Source: Clostridiales bacterium
Lineage (GTDB): Bacteria > Bacillota > Clostridia > Peptostreptococcales > Anaerovoracaceae
Assembly (NCBI GenBank): GCA_015243575.1
Contig: CP042469.1
Coordinates: forward strand, 3,810,929-3,874,928
Reading direction: 5' to 3'
DNA: 64,000 nt
Under the pieces are notes generated by a model. It saw nothing but the letters and a program-made list of their open reading frames with translations, ran no database searches and was not told the origin of the DNA. A program made the translations under genes and the position numbers. The stretch's first letter is position 1; every line of letters starts with the position of its first letter. This document shows, one piece after another, positions 51,324-59,197 of this stretch.

Positions 51324-52683
51324 TTGGCAAGGGTGGGCTCTGAGTGCAATTCCGTCTCTTGCGAATCGCGGCAACGGTGAGGATTGCAATGGGGGATTTC
51401 CCGTTCACCTGATTCGGAGAGATTTTCCGATTTTGTCCGAACGCATTAATGGAAAGCAGCTTGTTTGGCTTGACAATGCGGCTACAACCCAAAAGCCACA
51501 GTGTGTCATTGACCGGCTTACGGAGTTCTACCAGCATGAAAATTCTAATGTCCACCGAGGAGCTCATACTCTTGCGGCACGTGCAACCGATGCTTATGAA
51601 GATGCCAGAAAAGCCGCTGCCCGCTTTCTACATGCAAAAGATTCCAAGGAGATCGTCTTTGTGCGTGGCGCTACGGAGGCAATTAATCTAGTAGCGCAAA
51701 CCTACGGGAGCAGAGAGATCGGCTTGGGAGATGAGCTGATTGTCACCCATCTGGAACACCATGCCAATATTGTGCCCTGGCAGCAGCTTTGTGAAGAACG
51801 GGGTGCCTTTCTCCGGGTGGTGCCGGTGGATGAAACGGGACAGGTCATTTTGGAAGAATATGAGAAGCTGTTCTGCAGGAGAACCAAGCTGGTGTCGCTG
51901 ACTCACGTTTCCAATGCGCTGGGTACGGTGGTTCCGGTAAAGGAAATGATTCGCATCGCCCATGCCCACGGAATTAGGGTTCTGGTTGACGGCGCGCAGG
52001 CAGTGTCCCATCTTCCTGTGGATGTGCAGGAGCTGGGTTGCGACTTCTATGCTTTCTCAGGGCATAAGATTTACGGTCCCACGGGAATTGGCGTCCTGTA
52101 CGGCAAGGGAGAAATTCTCCGCCAGCTTCCTCCCTATCAGGGTGGTGGAAATATGATTGCAGATGTTACCTTTGAAAAGACCAGGTATCAGGAGGCTCCT
52201 GAGCGGTTTGAGGCAGGAACCGGCAGCATCGGAGACGCCGCTGCTCTGGGAGCCGCATTGGATTACGTAAGCAGCATCGGCATGGAGCGGATTTCCCGAT
52301 ATGAACATGAATTGACAGAATATGCGATGAAGCGGCTCAAAGAAGTGCAGAACCTGATTCCCATAGGCACGGCGGAGGCAAAAACCTCGATTTTATCCTT
52401 TATCATAGAAAATATTCCGGGCGAACTCGTGGGAAAGGCCCTAAACGAAGAAGGCATCGCAGTGCGGACCGGTCACCACTGTGCCCAGCCAATCTTAAGA
52501 CGATTTGGATTGGAAAGTACCGTTCGGCCATCGCTTGCGTTTTATAACACAAAGGAAGAAATTGACCGACTGGTTTCTGTTTTGATTGGAATTCATCGGG
52601 CAATCACTGACGAAAGAGCGTCTGGGAGAAGCGCGCATGGAGACACATCTGGCCCAACCGCTCGTCAATTTTTTCTTGCATAA
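51310..52683 (+). CDS. SufS-type cysteine desulfurase, probable encapsulin cargo
   Basis: This PLP enzyme, about 457 residues, releases sulfur from cysteine as persulfide. Class II (SufS) features are RRDFPILSERINGKQLVWLDNAATTQKP, the Lys253 in SGHKIYGPTG that binds PLP, THLEHHANIVPW, and Cys391 in RTGHHCAQPILRRFG. Compared with ordinary SufS (about 406 residues) it has about 20 extra N-terminal residues (WALSAIPSLANRG) and a 30-residue Ser/Gly-rich tail ending ARQFFLA. Both are candidates for shell targeting. It overlaps the encapsulin gene by 14 bp. No sufU, sufB or sufC is adjacent, supporting cargo rather than Fe-S assembly. Confidence 0.9.
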   Translation: MIISDWQGWALSAIPSLANRGNGEDCNGGFPVHLIRRDFPILSERINGKQLVWLDNAATTQKPQCVIDRLTEFYQHENSNVHRGAHTLAARATDAYEDARKAAARFLHAKDSKEIVFVRGATEAINLVAQTYGSREIGLGDELIVTHLEHHANIVPWQQLCEERGAFLRVVPVDETGQVILEEYEKLFCRRTKLVSLTHVSNALGTVVPVKEMIRIAHAHGIRVLVDGAQAVSHLPVDVQELGCDFYAFSGHKIYGPTGIGVLYGKGEILRQLPPYQGGGNMIADVTFEKTRYQEAPERFEAGTGSIGDAAALGAALDYVSSIGMERISRYEHELTEYAMKRLKEVQNLIPIGTAEAKTSILSFIIENIPGELVGKALNEEGIAVRTGHHCAQPILRRFGLESTVRPSLAFYNTKEEIDRLVSVLIGIHRAITDERASGRSAHGDTSGPTARQFFLA

Positions 52684-52703
52684 TTATTTTTTTATGGTAT
52701 ACT
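52676..52703 (+). promoter_or_regulatory. Promoter of the rpsF operon
   Basis: TTGCAT (52676-52681), 16 bp and TATACT (52698-52703) with an upstream TGG (extended -10). The -35 overlaps the desulfurase stop codon. The leader of about 80 nt to rpsF contains a pyrimidine-rich stretch and AAAAGAGC. Confidence 0.75.
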
Positions 52704-52792
52704 AGAAAAGCATTGGATTTTGCATCAGACAAAACTATTGCTCTCTGCTCTTTCTTGAAAAGAGCCATTTAGTCCACAGGGAGGTGAAAAAA

Positions 52793-53080
52793 ATGAACAA
52801 TTATGAAGTTATGTTCATCATTGAAGCGGCTTTAGACGAAGAGAAAAAAGCAGCTACAGTTGAAATGGTGAAGGAAATCATTTCTGCCGATGGCGAAGTG
52901 GGAAAAGTAAATATCTGGGGAAACAGAAAGCTTGCGTATCCGATCAATAAGAAAAACGAAGGATACTATACAGTGATCGAATTCACAGGCAGCTCCGAAC
53001 TTCCAAAAGAACTCGACAGAAGATTGAAGATTTCCGATTCGGTTATCAGACACATTATAATCAATAAAGACGAGAAATAG
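52793..53080 (+). CDS. rpsF: Ribosomal protein bS6
   Basis: This is a small-subunit ribosomal protein of 95 residues. The start NNYEVMFIIEAALDEEKK and the motif INKKNEGYYTVIEFTG are characteristic. ATG 52793 follows GGGAGGTG; the GTG at 52784 lies inside it. First gene of rpsF-ssb-rpsR, a nearly universal Firmicute order. Confidence 0.96.
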   Translation: MNNYEVMFIIEAALDEEKKAATVEMVKEIISADGEVGKVNIWGNRKLAYPINKKNEGYYTVIEFTGSSELPKELDRRLKISDSVIRHIIINKDEK

Positions 53081-53115
53081 AAATTATTTGGAAGCAGGAG
53101 GGGTGGTAATACATT

Positions 53116-53547
53116 ATGAATAACGTTGTATTGATTGGCAGATTGACCAAAGACCCTGAATTACGATATATTCCTGAAAGCCAAAACGCGGTTGCCACAT
53201 TTACACTTGCGGTGGATCGTCCTTTCGCAAAAGACAAGCAGGCGGATTTTATACGGATTACCGTATTTGGAAAGCAGGCTGAGAATTGTGAAAAGTTTTT
53301 GGCAAAGGGAAGGCTTGCGGGCGTACAGGGAAGAATTCAGACCGGAAGCTATAAAAATAAAGAGGGCGCTACTGTATATACCACTGACGTCGTTGCGGAC
53401 AGAGTTGAATTTTTAGACAGGGGCGACAAGGGTTCCGGCATGGGAGGAGAGTCCGGTTTCGGATTCGACAGACCGGAGTCCAAGGGTTTCCCAGAGATTC
53501 CGGAAGGGTTCCAAGCCCTCGAGGATGACGATGATATACCATTTTAA
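53116..53547 (+). CDS. ssb: Single-stranded DNA-binding protein
   Basis: This OB-fold protein of 143 residues coats single-stranded DNA in replication and repair. Typical stretches are MNNVVLIGRLTKDPELRYIPE, FTLAVDRP and DFIRITVFGKQAENCEKFLAKG. The acidic tip ALEDDDDIPF that recruits partner proteins is intact. Located between rpsF and rpsR as usual. Confidence 0.97.
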   Translation: MNNVVLIGRLTKDPELRYIPESQNAVATFTLAVDRPFAKDKQADFIRITVFGKQAENCEKFLAKGRLAGVQGRIQTGSYKNKEGATVYTTDVVADRVEFLDRGDKGSGMGGESGFGFDRPESKGFPEIPEGFQALEDDDDIPF

Positions 53548-53640
53548 CGAGGCGCTTGCCCCGCTAAAACGCTCATAGGAACGGAAATTTTCAGTGAAAA
53601 TTTTCTGTTTATGCGTTATTAAAACAGGAGGTAAAAAGTC

Positions 53641-53874
53641 ATGATGGACAGAAAACGTAGTGGCATGAGAAGAAGAAAAGTATGCCAGTTCTGCGCTGAT
53701 AAAACAGAGACCATAGATTATAAAGAAGTAGACAAATTGAGAAAGTACGTAACTGACCGAGGTAAGATTCTTCCTAAGAGAATCACAGGAACCTGTGCAA
53801 TTCATCAGAGAGAAGTTACGAAGGCAATCAAGAGAGCAAGAATTGTTGCTTTACTGCCTTATACAGCAGACTAA
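53641..53874 (+). CDS. rpsR: Ribosomal protein bS18
   Basis: This is a small-subunit protein of 77 residues. [12 protein letters not shown] at the start (a CxxC-type zinc-site form), [23 protein letters not shown] and [26 protein letters not shown] are typical. Two consecutive ATG codons (53641, 53644) are possible; AGGAGG lies 9-12 bases upstream. bS18 pairs with bS6 on the ribosome. Confidence 0.97.
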   Translation: MMDRKRSGMRRRKVCQFCADKTETIDYKEVDKLRKYVTDRGKILPKRITGTCAIHQREVTKAIKRARIVALLPYTAD

Positions 53875-53893
53875 GCTTAAGCGTAAGAAGAGG

Positions 53894-53918
53894 AAGAAGC
53901 GAGCAATCGCTTCTTTTT
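53894..53918 (+). terminator. Terminator after rpsR
   Basis: AAGAAGCGA (53894-53902) and TCGCTTCTT (53907-53915) form a 9-bp stem with a GCAA tetraloop and a T-run. Confidence 0.88.
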
Positions 53919-54008
53919 GTTCAAGCGTACATTTTAAAAATATACAGCCGGCTATGAGTTTTATAAAGCCGAGTTTATTCATGTGAAATTTGCAAAAGGG
54001 GGATTTGA

Positions 54009-54758
54009 ATGTACACCCTGATCACGTTACTAATCATGATAGTTATGCCGATCCCCGTCATGATGAGATATATGCTGACCGGACGGAATGCCTACCGTGG
54101 AATTCTGGAAGGTTCTATGAGTGCGATAACAGGCGTAAGCCTTTTGTTTCTGGCATTCTGGTCCATGACAGGTCTATCCTATTTACAAGCGCTGAAAAAC
54201 GCTTTGAATCAAGTCAATTTTGAAAATATGCAGCTTCCCAGCTACTATGCCATGGGCATAAAGGAGCTTGAGCCGGCTTCCATGCAGCTTGCCATGGATA
54301 GGATGAAGGAGATTACTACCCTTGCAGTGCCGGGGATTATTATTGTCTTCTGCATCGTCATCGCATATCTGAATTATGCGGTAATTTCCAGGGTTCTCAG
54401 TAAGGTAGGCAAAAAGAAGGTTTCGCTGCTCCCTCCCTTCAGAACGTTTTCCCTTCCGAAAAACATCGTGCTGGGTTCACTTTTGATCTACGTGCTGTCC
54501 TATATCACAGTAAGCATGGGAATCATTACCGAGGATCTCATTATGTTCAATCTTGAGATGCTGTTTACCTTTATCTTCTCTATTCAAGGGCTTGCGGCGG
54601 TTTTCTATTTCGGATACCGAAAAAGAGTGCCGAAATTTGTCTTGCTTTTATTTTCTGTGATTTTCTTCACAACCTGGATCGGACAGACGTTTTTGTTCCT
54701 TCTTGGCCTTACCGATCTTGTGTTTGATTTGAGAAAAAGATTTTCCAAACTCGTATAA
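54009..54758 (+). CDS. DUF2232 (YybS-like) membrane protein
   Basis: This integral membrane protein has 249 residues and about seven hydrophobic helices. The order rpsR-yybS-gdpP-rplI-dnaB is conserved in Firmicutes, and the protein fits the YybS/DUF2232 family in place, length (slightly short) and helix pattern (LYVLSYITVSMG, FGYRKRVPKFVLLLFSV). AAAAGGGGG lies before the ATG. Function is unknown. Confidence 0.82.
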   Translation: MYTLITLLIMIVMPIPVMMRYMLTGRNAYRGILEGSMSAITGVSLLFLAFWSMTGLSYLQALKNALNQVNFENMQLPSYYAMGIKELEPASMQLAMDRMKEITTLAVPGIIIVFCIVIAYLNYAVISRVLSKVGKKKVSLLPPFRTFSLPKNIVLGSLLIYVLSYITVSMGIITEDLIMFNLEMLFTFIFSIQGLAAVFYFGYRKRVPKFVLLLFSVIFFTTWIGQTFLFLLGLTDLVFDLRKRFSKLV

Positions 54759-54895
54759 AAAAGGAACGAATCTGTGGTATAATGGACGCAAATAATGGAA
54801 GCAAAATCAGAGATTTTGCCTCGGCAGGCGTACCTTGCATCACAGGCATTCTGTATAAAATAAAAAGTGAGCGTCAACAATGACCATAAGTTAGG

Positions 54896-54946
54896 GAAGT
54901 ACTGATTTGACGAAAGGTACCGCCTGAATTAGTCAGCGTTTTCCAT
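54896..54946 (+). ncRNA. Candidate structured leader motif upstream of gdpP
   Basis: GAAGTACTGATTT (54896-54908) opens and GTCAG-CGTTTTCCATG (54932-54947) closes an element. CTGATT (54902-54907) pairs with AGTCAG (54931-54936) including one G-U. A small AGG/CCT hairpin lies inside. The same opening and closing words flank a larger stem upstream of dnaB at 57413-57500. It lies 39 bp before the gdpP start. I know no RNA family with this pattern. Confidence 0.4.
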
Positions 54947-54985
54947 GACCATTTGAAAAACAAACCGAAGGATATAGGAGTTAGA

Positions 54986-56851
54986 ATGGGCGAGAAATCT
55001 TTTAAAGACCGCATTTCAACTTATCTGAATATAGGCGCAGGTAAAAAAACGGAGTCCATGAAGGCGTATAAGGAGCATCTGTTCCAAATCGTTGACAAGA
55101 CGATGAGTTATTCCGTTTCCAATCATCCTCTGCCCTTGTGCATGATCGATGCCGACGGAAAGTTTCTTTGGTTCAACAAAAAATTTGCAGATATCTATCA
55201 GGATGCGGAACTGGTCAATGCAGGAATCTATCGAGTGACCGGGTTGAAAGCATCTGAATTTTTTACTGAAGACCCGGTGGAAAAACCCGTTATGGTGACC
55301 CACAACGGAAAGCACTATAAGGTAGTATCCTCCTATCTGGATGAGGACAAAAACAACAGTGCAGTCTTGTACTGGATCGATATGACCAACTATGAGCTGC
55401 TGAAAAATCTTTATAAGGATGAAAAGAGCTGTTACGCTTACATTATTGTTGATAATTATGATGAATTGATCGGAAGTTCTCCCGATGATAGGAAATCCAT
55501 TGTGGCAGCAGAAATTGAAAAAGCCATCAGACAATGGGCAGGCAGGATCTCTGCGTCTATCACCAGATATCGAAACAGTCAATATTTTATTATATTTGAA
55601 CAGAAGCATTTTGAAAGGCTGGAAGCCAGTAAGTTCTCCATCCTGGACGAGGTGAGAGAAATTGAAACCGATGCGGATTTTCCGGTTTCTCTGAGCATTG
55701 GAATCGGGGTTGGCGGTAAAACTCCCCAGCAGGGCGATGAGTATGCTGCAGCGGCCTTGGATCTGGCTTTGGGCCGGGGGGGCGATCAAGCTGTCGTTAA
55801 GAAGGTCAGCAAAATTGAATATTATGGAGGCAGACTCCAGACTGTTGAAAAACGAAATAAGGGAAAATCGAGGATCATGGCCCATGCACTGCGTCAGCTC
55901 ATTGAGCAGACCAATCAGGTCATCATTATGGGGCACAGAAAGCCCGATATGGATTCCTTCGGTGCGGCTGTAGGGATCAGCAGAATTGCTAAAAATAGAA
56001 ATAAACCCGCTTATATTATCATCAATTCCTATAATGAATCCCTAAATGAGATGTACAATATGGCGGTTGAAACAGGAAATTATAAGTTTATCAATAATGA
56101 AGAAGCCATGGCGCTGGCAGACAAAGAAACCCTGGTGGTGGTGGTGGACACCCATCGGCCCAGCATGGTGGAATGCCCGGACCTGCTGACAAAAACGGAT
56201 AAGCTTGTAGTAATAGATCATCATAGAAAAGCAGAAGAATTTATTGATAACGCAACGCTGACGTATATGGAGGCTTATGCATCTTCCACGGCAGAGCTGA
56301 TTACAGAAATCCTGCAGTACAGCAGCGGAGAGAAAAAAGAGATCGACAAATACGAGGCGGAAGCCTTGCTTGCCGGCATTTCGGTGGATACAAACCGGTT
56401 TTCCATCAAGACAGGCGTTAGAACCTTTGAAGCAGCTTCCTGGCTGCGCCGGATGGGTGCCGATACAGCCATCGTAAGGCAGTTCTTCCAAAATGACATG
56501 GATGTGCTGAAGCAGAGATCCAAAATCGTATCCAGCACAACGATGCCATTGACAGGTATTGCTATGGCTAAATGTGAGGGCAAGCACCTGGACGTTCAGG
56601 TAATCAACTCTATGGCAGCAGATGAAATGCTGAACATTAAGGGTGTAAAAGCCAGCTTTGTAGTTGGTGAAAACGAAGACGGACTGACGGTTGTCAGTGC
56701 CCGTTCTCTGGGAGATATTAACGTTCAGACCATAATGGAAAAGCTGGGAGGCGGAGGAAATCTTACAAAGGCAGGCGCGCAGATTGAAATTCCAGTGGAT
56801 GAAACCCTGGATCTCATCGTAGCCCTTGTCAAGGAACTGGAGCCCAAATAG
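54986..56851 (+). CDS. gdpP: GdpP-type c-di-AMP phosphodiesterase without membrane anchor
   Basis: This cyclic-di-AMP phosphodiesterase has about 621 residues. A PAS-like domain (about 50-125, CMIDADGKFLWFNKKFADIY) and a degenerate GGDEF domain (about 130-280, LDLALGRGGDQAVVKK) precede the DHH domain. The DHH domain has GHRKPDMDSFGAA, VVVDTHRP and VIDHHRKAEEFI; the DHHA1 domain ends with LGGGGNLTKAGAQI. The family GGGH is thus GGGN here. The two N-terminal membrane helices of YybT-type proteins are missing, as the protein starts at the coiled segment before PAS. ATG 54986 follows AGGAG. Confidence 0.9.
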   Translation: MGEKSFKDRISTYLNIGAGKKTESMKAYKEHLFQIVDKTMSYSVSNHPLPLCMIDADGKFLWFNKKFADIYQDAELVNAGIYRVTGLKASEFFTEDPVEKPVMVTHNGKHYKVVSSYLDEDKNNSAVLYWIDMTNYELLKNLYKDEKSCYAYIIVDNYDELIGSSPDDRKSIVAAEIEKAIRQWAGRISASITRYRNSQYFIIFEQKHFERLEASKFSILDEVREIETDADFPVSLSIGIGVGGKTPQQGDEYAAAALDLALGRGGDQAVVKKVSKIEYYGGRLQTVEKRNKGKSRIMAHALRQLIEQTNQVIIMGHRKPDMDSFGAAVGISRIAKNRNKPAYIIINSYNESLNEMYNMAVETGNYKFINNEEAMALADKETLVVVVDTHRPSMVECPDLLTKTDKLVVIDHHRKAEEFIDNATLTYMEAYASSTAELITEILQYSSGEKKEIDKYEAEALLAGISVDTNRFSIKTGVRTFEAASWLRRMGADTAIVRQFFQNDMDVLKQRSKIVSSTTMPLTGIAMAKCEGKHLDVQVINSMAADEMLNIKGVKASFVVGENEDGLTVVSARSLGDINVQTIMEKLGGGGNLTKAGAQIEIPVDETLDLIVALVKELEPK

Positions 56852-56954
56852 CATTGGAAAAACTCAAGAGCTTAGCCCAAGTGCACCGCCGGAAAAAGAA
56901 CAAATAGGTTGGTGGGTGTGGTGAGGCCTACGCTCATGATAGGAGGTATAGAAA

Positions 56955-57398
56955 ATGATTGTAATATTACTGAAAGATGTAAAAGGACTTGGAAAGACCG
57001 GAGAAGTGGTAAAGGTCAGCGATGGATATGCTAGAAATATGCTGATTCCCAAAGGTACTGCAACAGAAGCCACAGAAGGAAATGTAAGAAACCTTGAAAA
57101 GCAGAAAGCGATTCAGGCAGAGAATAAGAAAAAGGAACTGGCAGAAGCAAACGCCCTTGCCGACCGGATCAAAGAACTTACGGTGGTCATCAAGACCAAA
57201 TCCGGGGAAGGCGGAAAGCTGTTTGGTTCGATCACTTCCAAGGATATTGCCGACGCTCTTTCCAGTCAGCATAAAATTGATATCGACAAGAGAAAATTTA
57301 TACTGGATAATCCCATCAAGCATATCGGAACCTTTTCGGTAGAAATTAAGATTTACCCCGAGGTAACAGCGAAGCTGAACGTTACCGTTTCAGCATAA
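56955..57398 (+). CDS. rplI: Ribosomal protein bL9
   Basis: This large-subunit protein has 147 residues. The N-terminal domain is classical ([33 protein letters not shown], seen as [19 protein letters not shown]). A long connecting helix rich in Glu/Lys/Ala and the C-terminal domain ([17 protein letters not shown]) follow. AGGAGG precedes the ATG. Confidence 0.97.
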   Translation: MIVILLKDVKGLGKTGEVVKVSDGYARNMLIPKGTATEATEGNVRNLEKQKAIQAENKKKELAEANALADRIKELTVVIKTKSGEGGKLFGSITSKDIADALSSQHKIDIDKRKFILDNPIKHIGTFSVEIKIYPEVTAKLNVTVSA

Positions 57399-57412
57399 TA
57401 TCAAAAGATAAA

Positions 57413-57500
57413 GAAGTGCTGATTTTATGGAGTGTGCGCAGCTGGTTGAGGAAAATTAGCCGACCAGATGTGCGCACGGAACGAATCAGTGTTTCCATAG
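57413..57500 (+). ncRNA. Candidate structured leader motif upstream of dnaB
   Basis: GAAGTGCTGATTT (57413-57425) and GAATCAGTGTTTCCATAG (57483-57500) repeat the boundaries seen before gdpP. CTGATT pairs perfectly with AATCAG (57484-57489). Inside, GTGCGCA (57434-57440) pairs with TGCGCAC (57471-57477) and CTGGT (57442-57446) with ACCAG (57463-57467). The difference from the gdpP copy in the outer stem is compensatory (U-A versus U-G). The dnaB ATG is 18 bp later. Confidence 0.45.
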
Positions 57501-57518
57501 ATACCCGAGAGGTTTAAT

Positions 57519-58856
57519 ATGAGCCAATATGAAAGAATTCCACCTCATAATGATGATGCGGAAAAATCGGTGCTGGGCTCCATACTGCTGGATAAGGAGG
57601 CACTTTTCGAAGTGCTGGAAATCCTGCGGCCTGAAGATTTTTATAGCGAAATGCATAAAGAAATCTACAGCGGCGTAATCGAGCTGTACCGAAAAAATCA
57701 GCCGGTGGATATTCTTACTGTTTCGGAGGAGCTGAAAAAGCGAAAATCCCTTGAAATGGTAGGCGGCCGGGCGTACATAGCACTGCTGTCCACCTTGGTT
57801 CCTTCCACCTCCAATGCAGCAGAGTATGCGAAGATCATTGGAGAGAAAGCTATCCTTCGCAGACTGATTGGAACTGCTTCCGACATTGTTGATAAATCCT
57901 ATCAAGAGAAAATGGGCCCCTCCGAAGTGCTGGATTTTGCAGAGCGAGGGATTTTTGAAATTGCCCAGCAGCGCCAGTCAAAGGATTTTGCTCCGATCAA
58001 GGATGTCCTTTGGAGCAACATTGCAAGACTTGACGAACTCTCAAAATTGGATGGCAATATTACAGGCCTGACCACAGGCTTTATTGATTTGGATGCCAGA
58101 ACTTCCGGACTCCAAAAATCCGACCTGATTATGCTTGCGGCAAGACCTGCTATGGGAAAGACTGCGTTTGCACTGAATATCGCCCAGCAAGCAGCGATTA
58201 AGGGTAAGGGAACGGTTCTGATCTTCAGCCTTGAAATGTCCAGGGATCAGCTGGGGCAGAGAATGCTCAGCATGGAATCCAGAATTGAAATGCAGAAACT
58301 GAAGACCGGAAGCCTTGAGAGAAAGGATTGGGATCAAATTCATATGGCGCTGGACTCGCTGTCCAAAGCCAACATTTTTATAGATGATTCACCAGGCATA
58401 ACCGCCATGGAGATCAAGAATAAATGCAGGAGATTAAAGGCCGATAAGGGACTTGACCTTGTAGTAATCGACTACCTTCAGCTCATGAGCTACGAGGGCA
58501 AAACAGAAAATAGACAGCAGGAAATTTCATCGTTGTCAAGGTTCCTGAAATTGCTTGCCAGAGAGATGGACTGCCCTGTTATCGTACTTTCCCAGTTGTC
58601 CCGTGCTGTTGAGCAGAGAACGGATCACAGGCCGATTCTTTCGGACCTGCGTGAATCCGGTTCCATCGAGCAGGATGCAGATATCGTAATGTTTTTGTAT
58701 CGTGACGAATACTATAATCCTGAGACGACGGATAAACCGAATATTTGCGAAGTAATTATTGCGAAACAAAGAAGCGGACCCACAGGTACCGTCGAACTCA
58801 CCTGGCTCGGAAAATACACAAGGTTTGTGGATAAGAGCCGCATAAGCGAGAAGTAG
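57519..58856 (+). CDS. dnaB: Replicative DNA helicase DnaB (DnaC of Bacillus)
   Basis: This is the hexameric fork helicase, 445 residues. The N-terminal helical domain (PPHNDDAEKSVLGSILLDKEAL) and the RecA-like domain with Walker A AARPAMGKTAFALNIA, EMSRDQLGQRML, Walker B VVIDYLQLM and LSQLSRAVEQR are complete. The C-terminal KQRSGPTGTVELTWLGKYTRF is typical. The stop lies inside a 10-bp tandem duplication (AGCGAGAAGT twice, about 58847-58866). It follows rplI as in other Firmicutes. Confidence 0.97.
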   Translation: MSQYERIPPHNDDAEKSVLGSILLDKEALFEVLEILRPEDFYSEMHKEIYSGVIELYRKNQPVDILTVSEELKKRKSLEMVGGRAYIALLSTLVPSTSNAAEYAKIIGEKAILRRLIGTASDIVDKSYQEKMGPSEVLDFAERGIFEIAQQRQSKDFAPIKDVLWSNIARLDELSKLDGNITGLTTGFIDLDARTSGLQKSDLIMLAARPAMGKTAFALNIAQQAAIKGKGTVLIFSLEMSRDQLGQRMLSMESRIEMQKLKTGSLERKDWDQIHMALDSLSKANIFIDDSPGITAMEIKNKCRRLKADKGLDLVVIDYLQLMSYEGKTENRQQEISSLSRFLKLLAREMDCPVIVLSQLSRAVEQRTDHRPILSDLRESGSIEQDADIVMFLYRDEYYNPETTDKPNICEVIIAKQRSGPTGTVELTWLGKYTRFVDKSRISEK

Positions 58857-58877
58857 CGAGAAGTAGGAGGGAATGAA

Positions 58878-59084
58878 ATGAAAGTAAATGAATCGATGCT
58901 CCTGAATGAAATTCTTGATATGGATCCAGACATAACCGATATCTTTATTCGCCACGGATTAAACTGTCTGGGCTGCCCCGGCGCCCGCAGTGAAAATCTC
59001 AGAGAAGCTGCAGATGGTCATGGAATCAACCTGACCCAGCTGCTGAAAGATCTCAACGATTATCTGGCGGAAAAAAACGATTGA
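58878..59084 (+). CDS. DUF1858 domain protein
   Basis: This small cytosolic protein has 68 residues. The DUF1858 pattern is full: VNESMLLNEILDMDPDITDIF, then RHGLNCLGCPGARSENLREAADGHGI, with the Cys-x-x-Cys in LNCLGCPG. Members are often near hybrid-cluster or disulfide-reductase genes; here it sits between dnaB and purA. AGGAGG precedes the ATG. A redox or metal role is suggested by the Cys pair only. Confidence 0.9.
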   Translation: MKVNESMLLNEILDMDPDITDIFIRHGLNCLGCPGARSENLREAADGHGINLTQLLKDLNDYLAEKND

Positions 59085-59197
59085 GTGTATGCCTCTTGTT
59101 AAATGAGGCTAAACTATGGAAAAAGCTTAAATGGACCTTGTCAAAGGTGGGTAATATGCAAATAAGTTCAAAGGATAAATAGAAAAGGAGTGGTAGC

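Noticed and set aside
55016..55936. Long minus-strand open frame opposite gdpP
   Set aside because: The plus-strand protein has clear PAS, GGDEF and DHH motifs; the antisense frame shows none and has no start signal.
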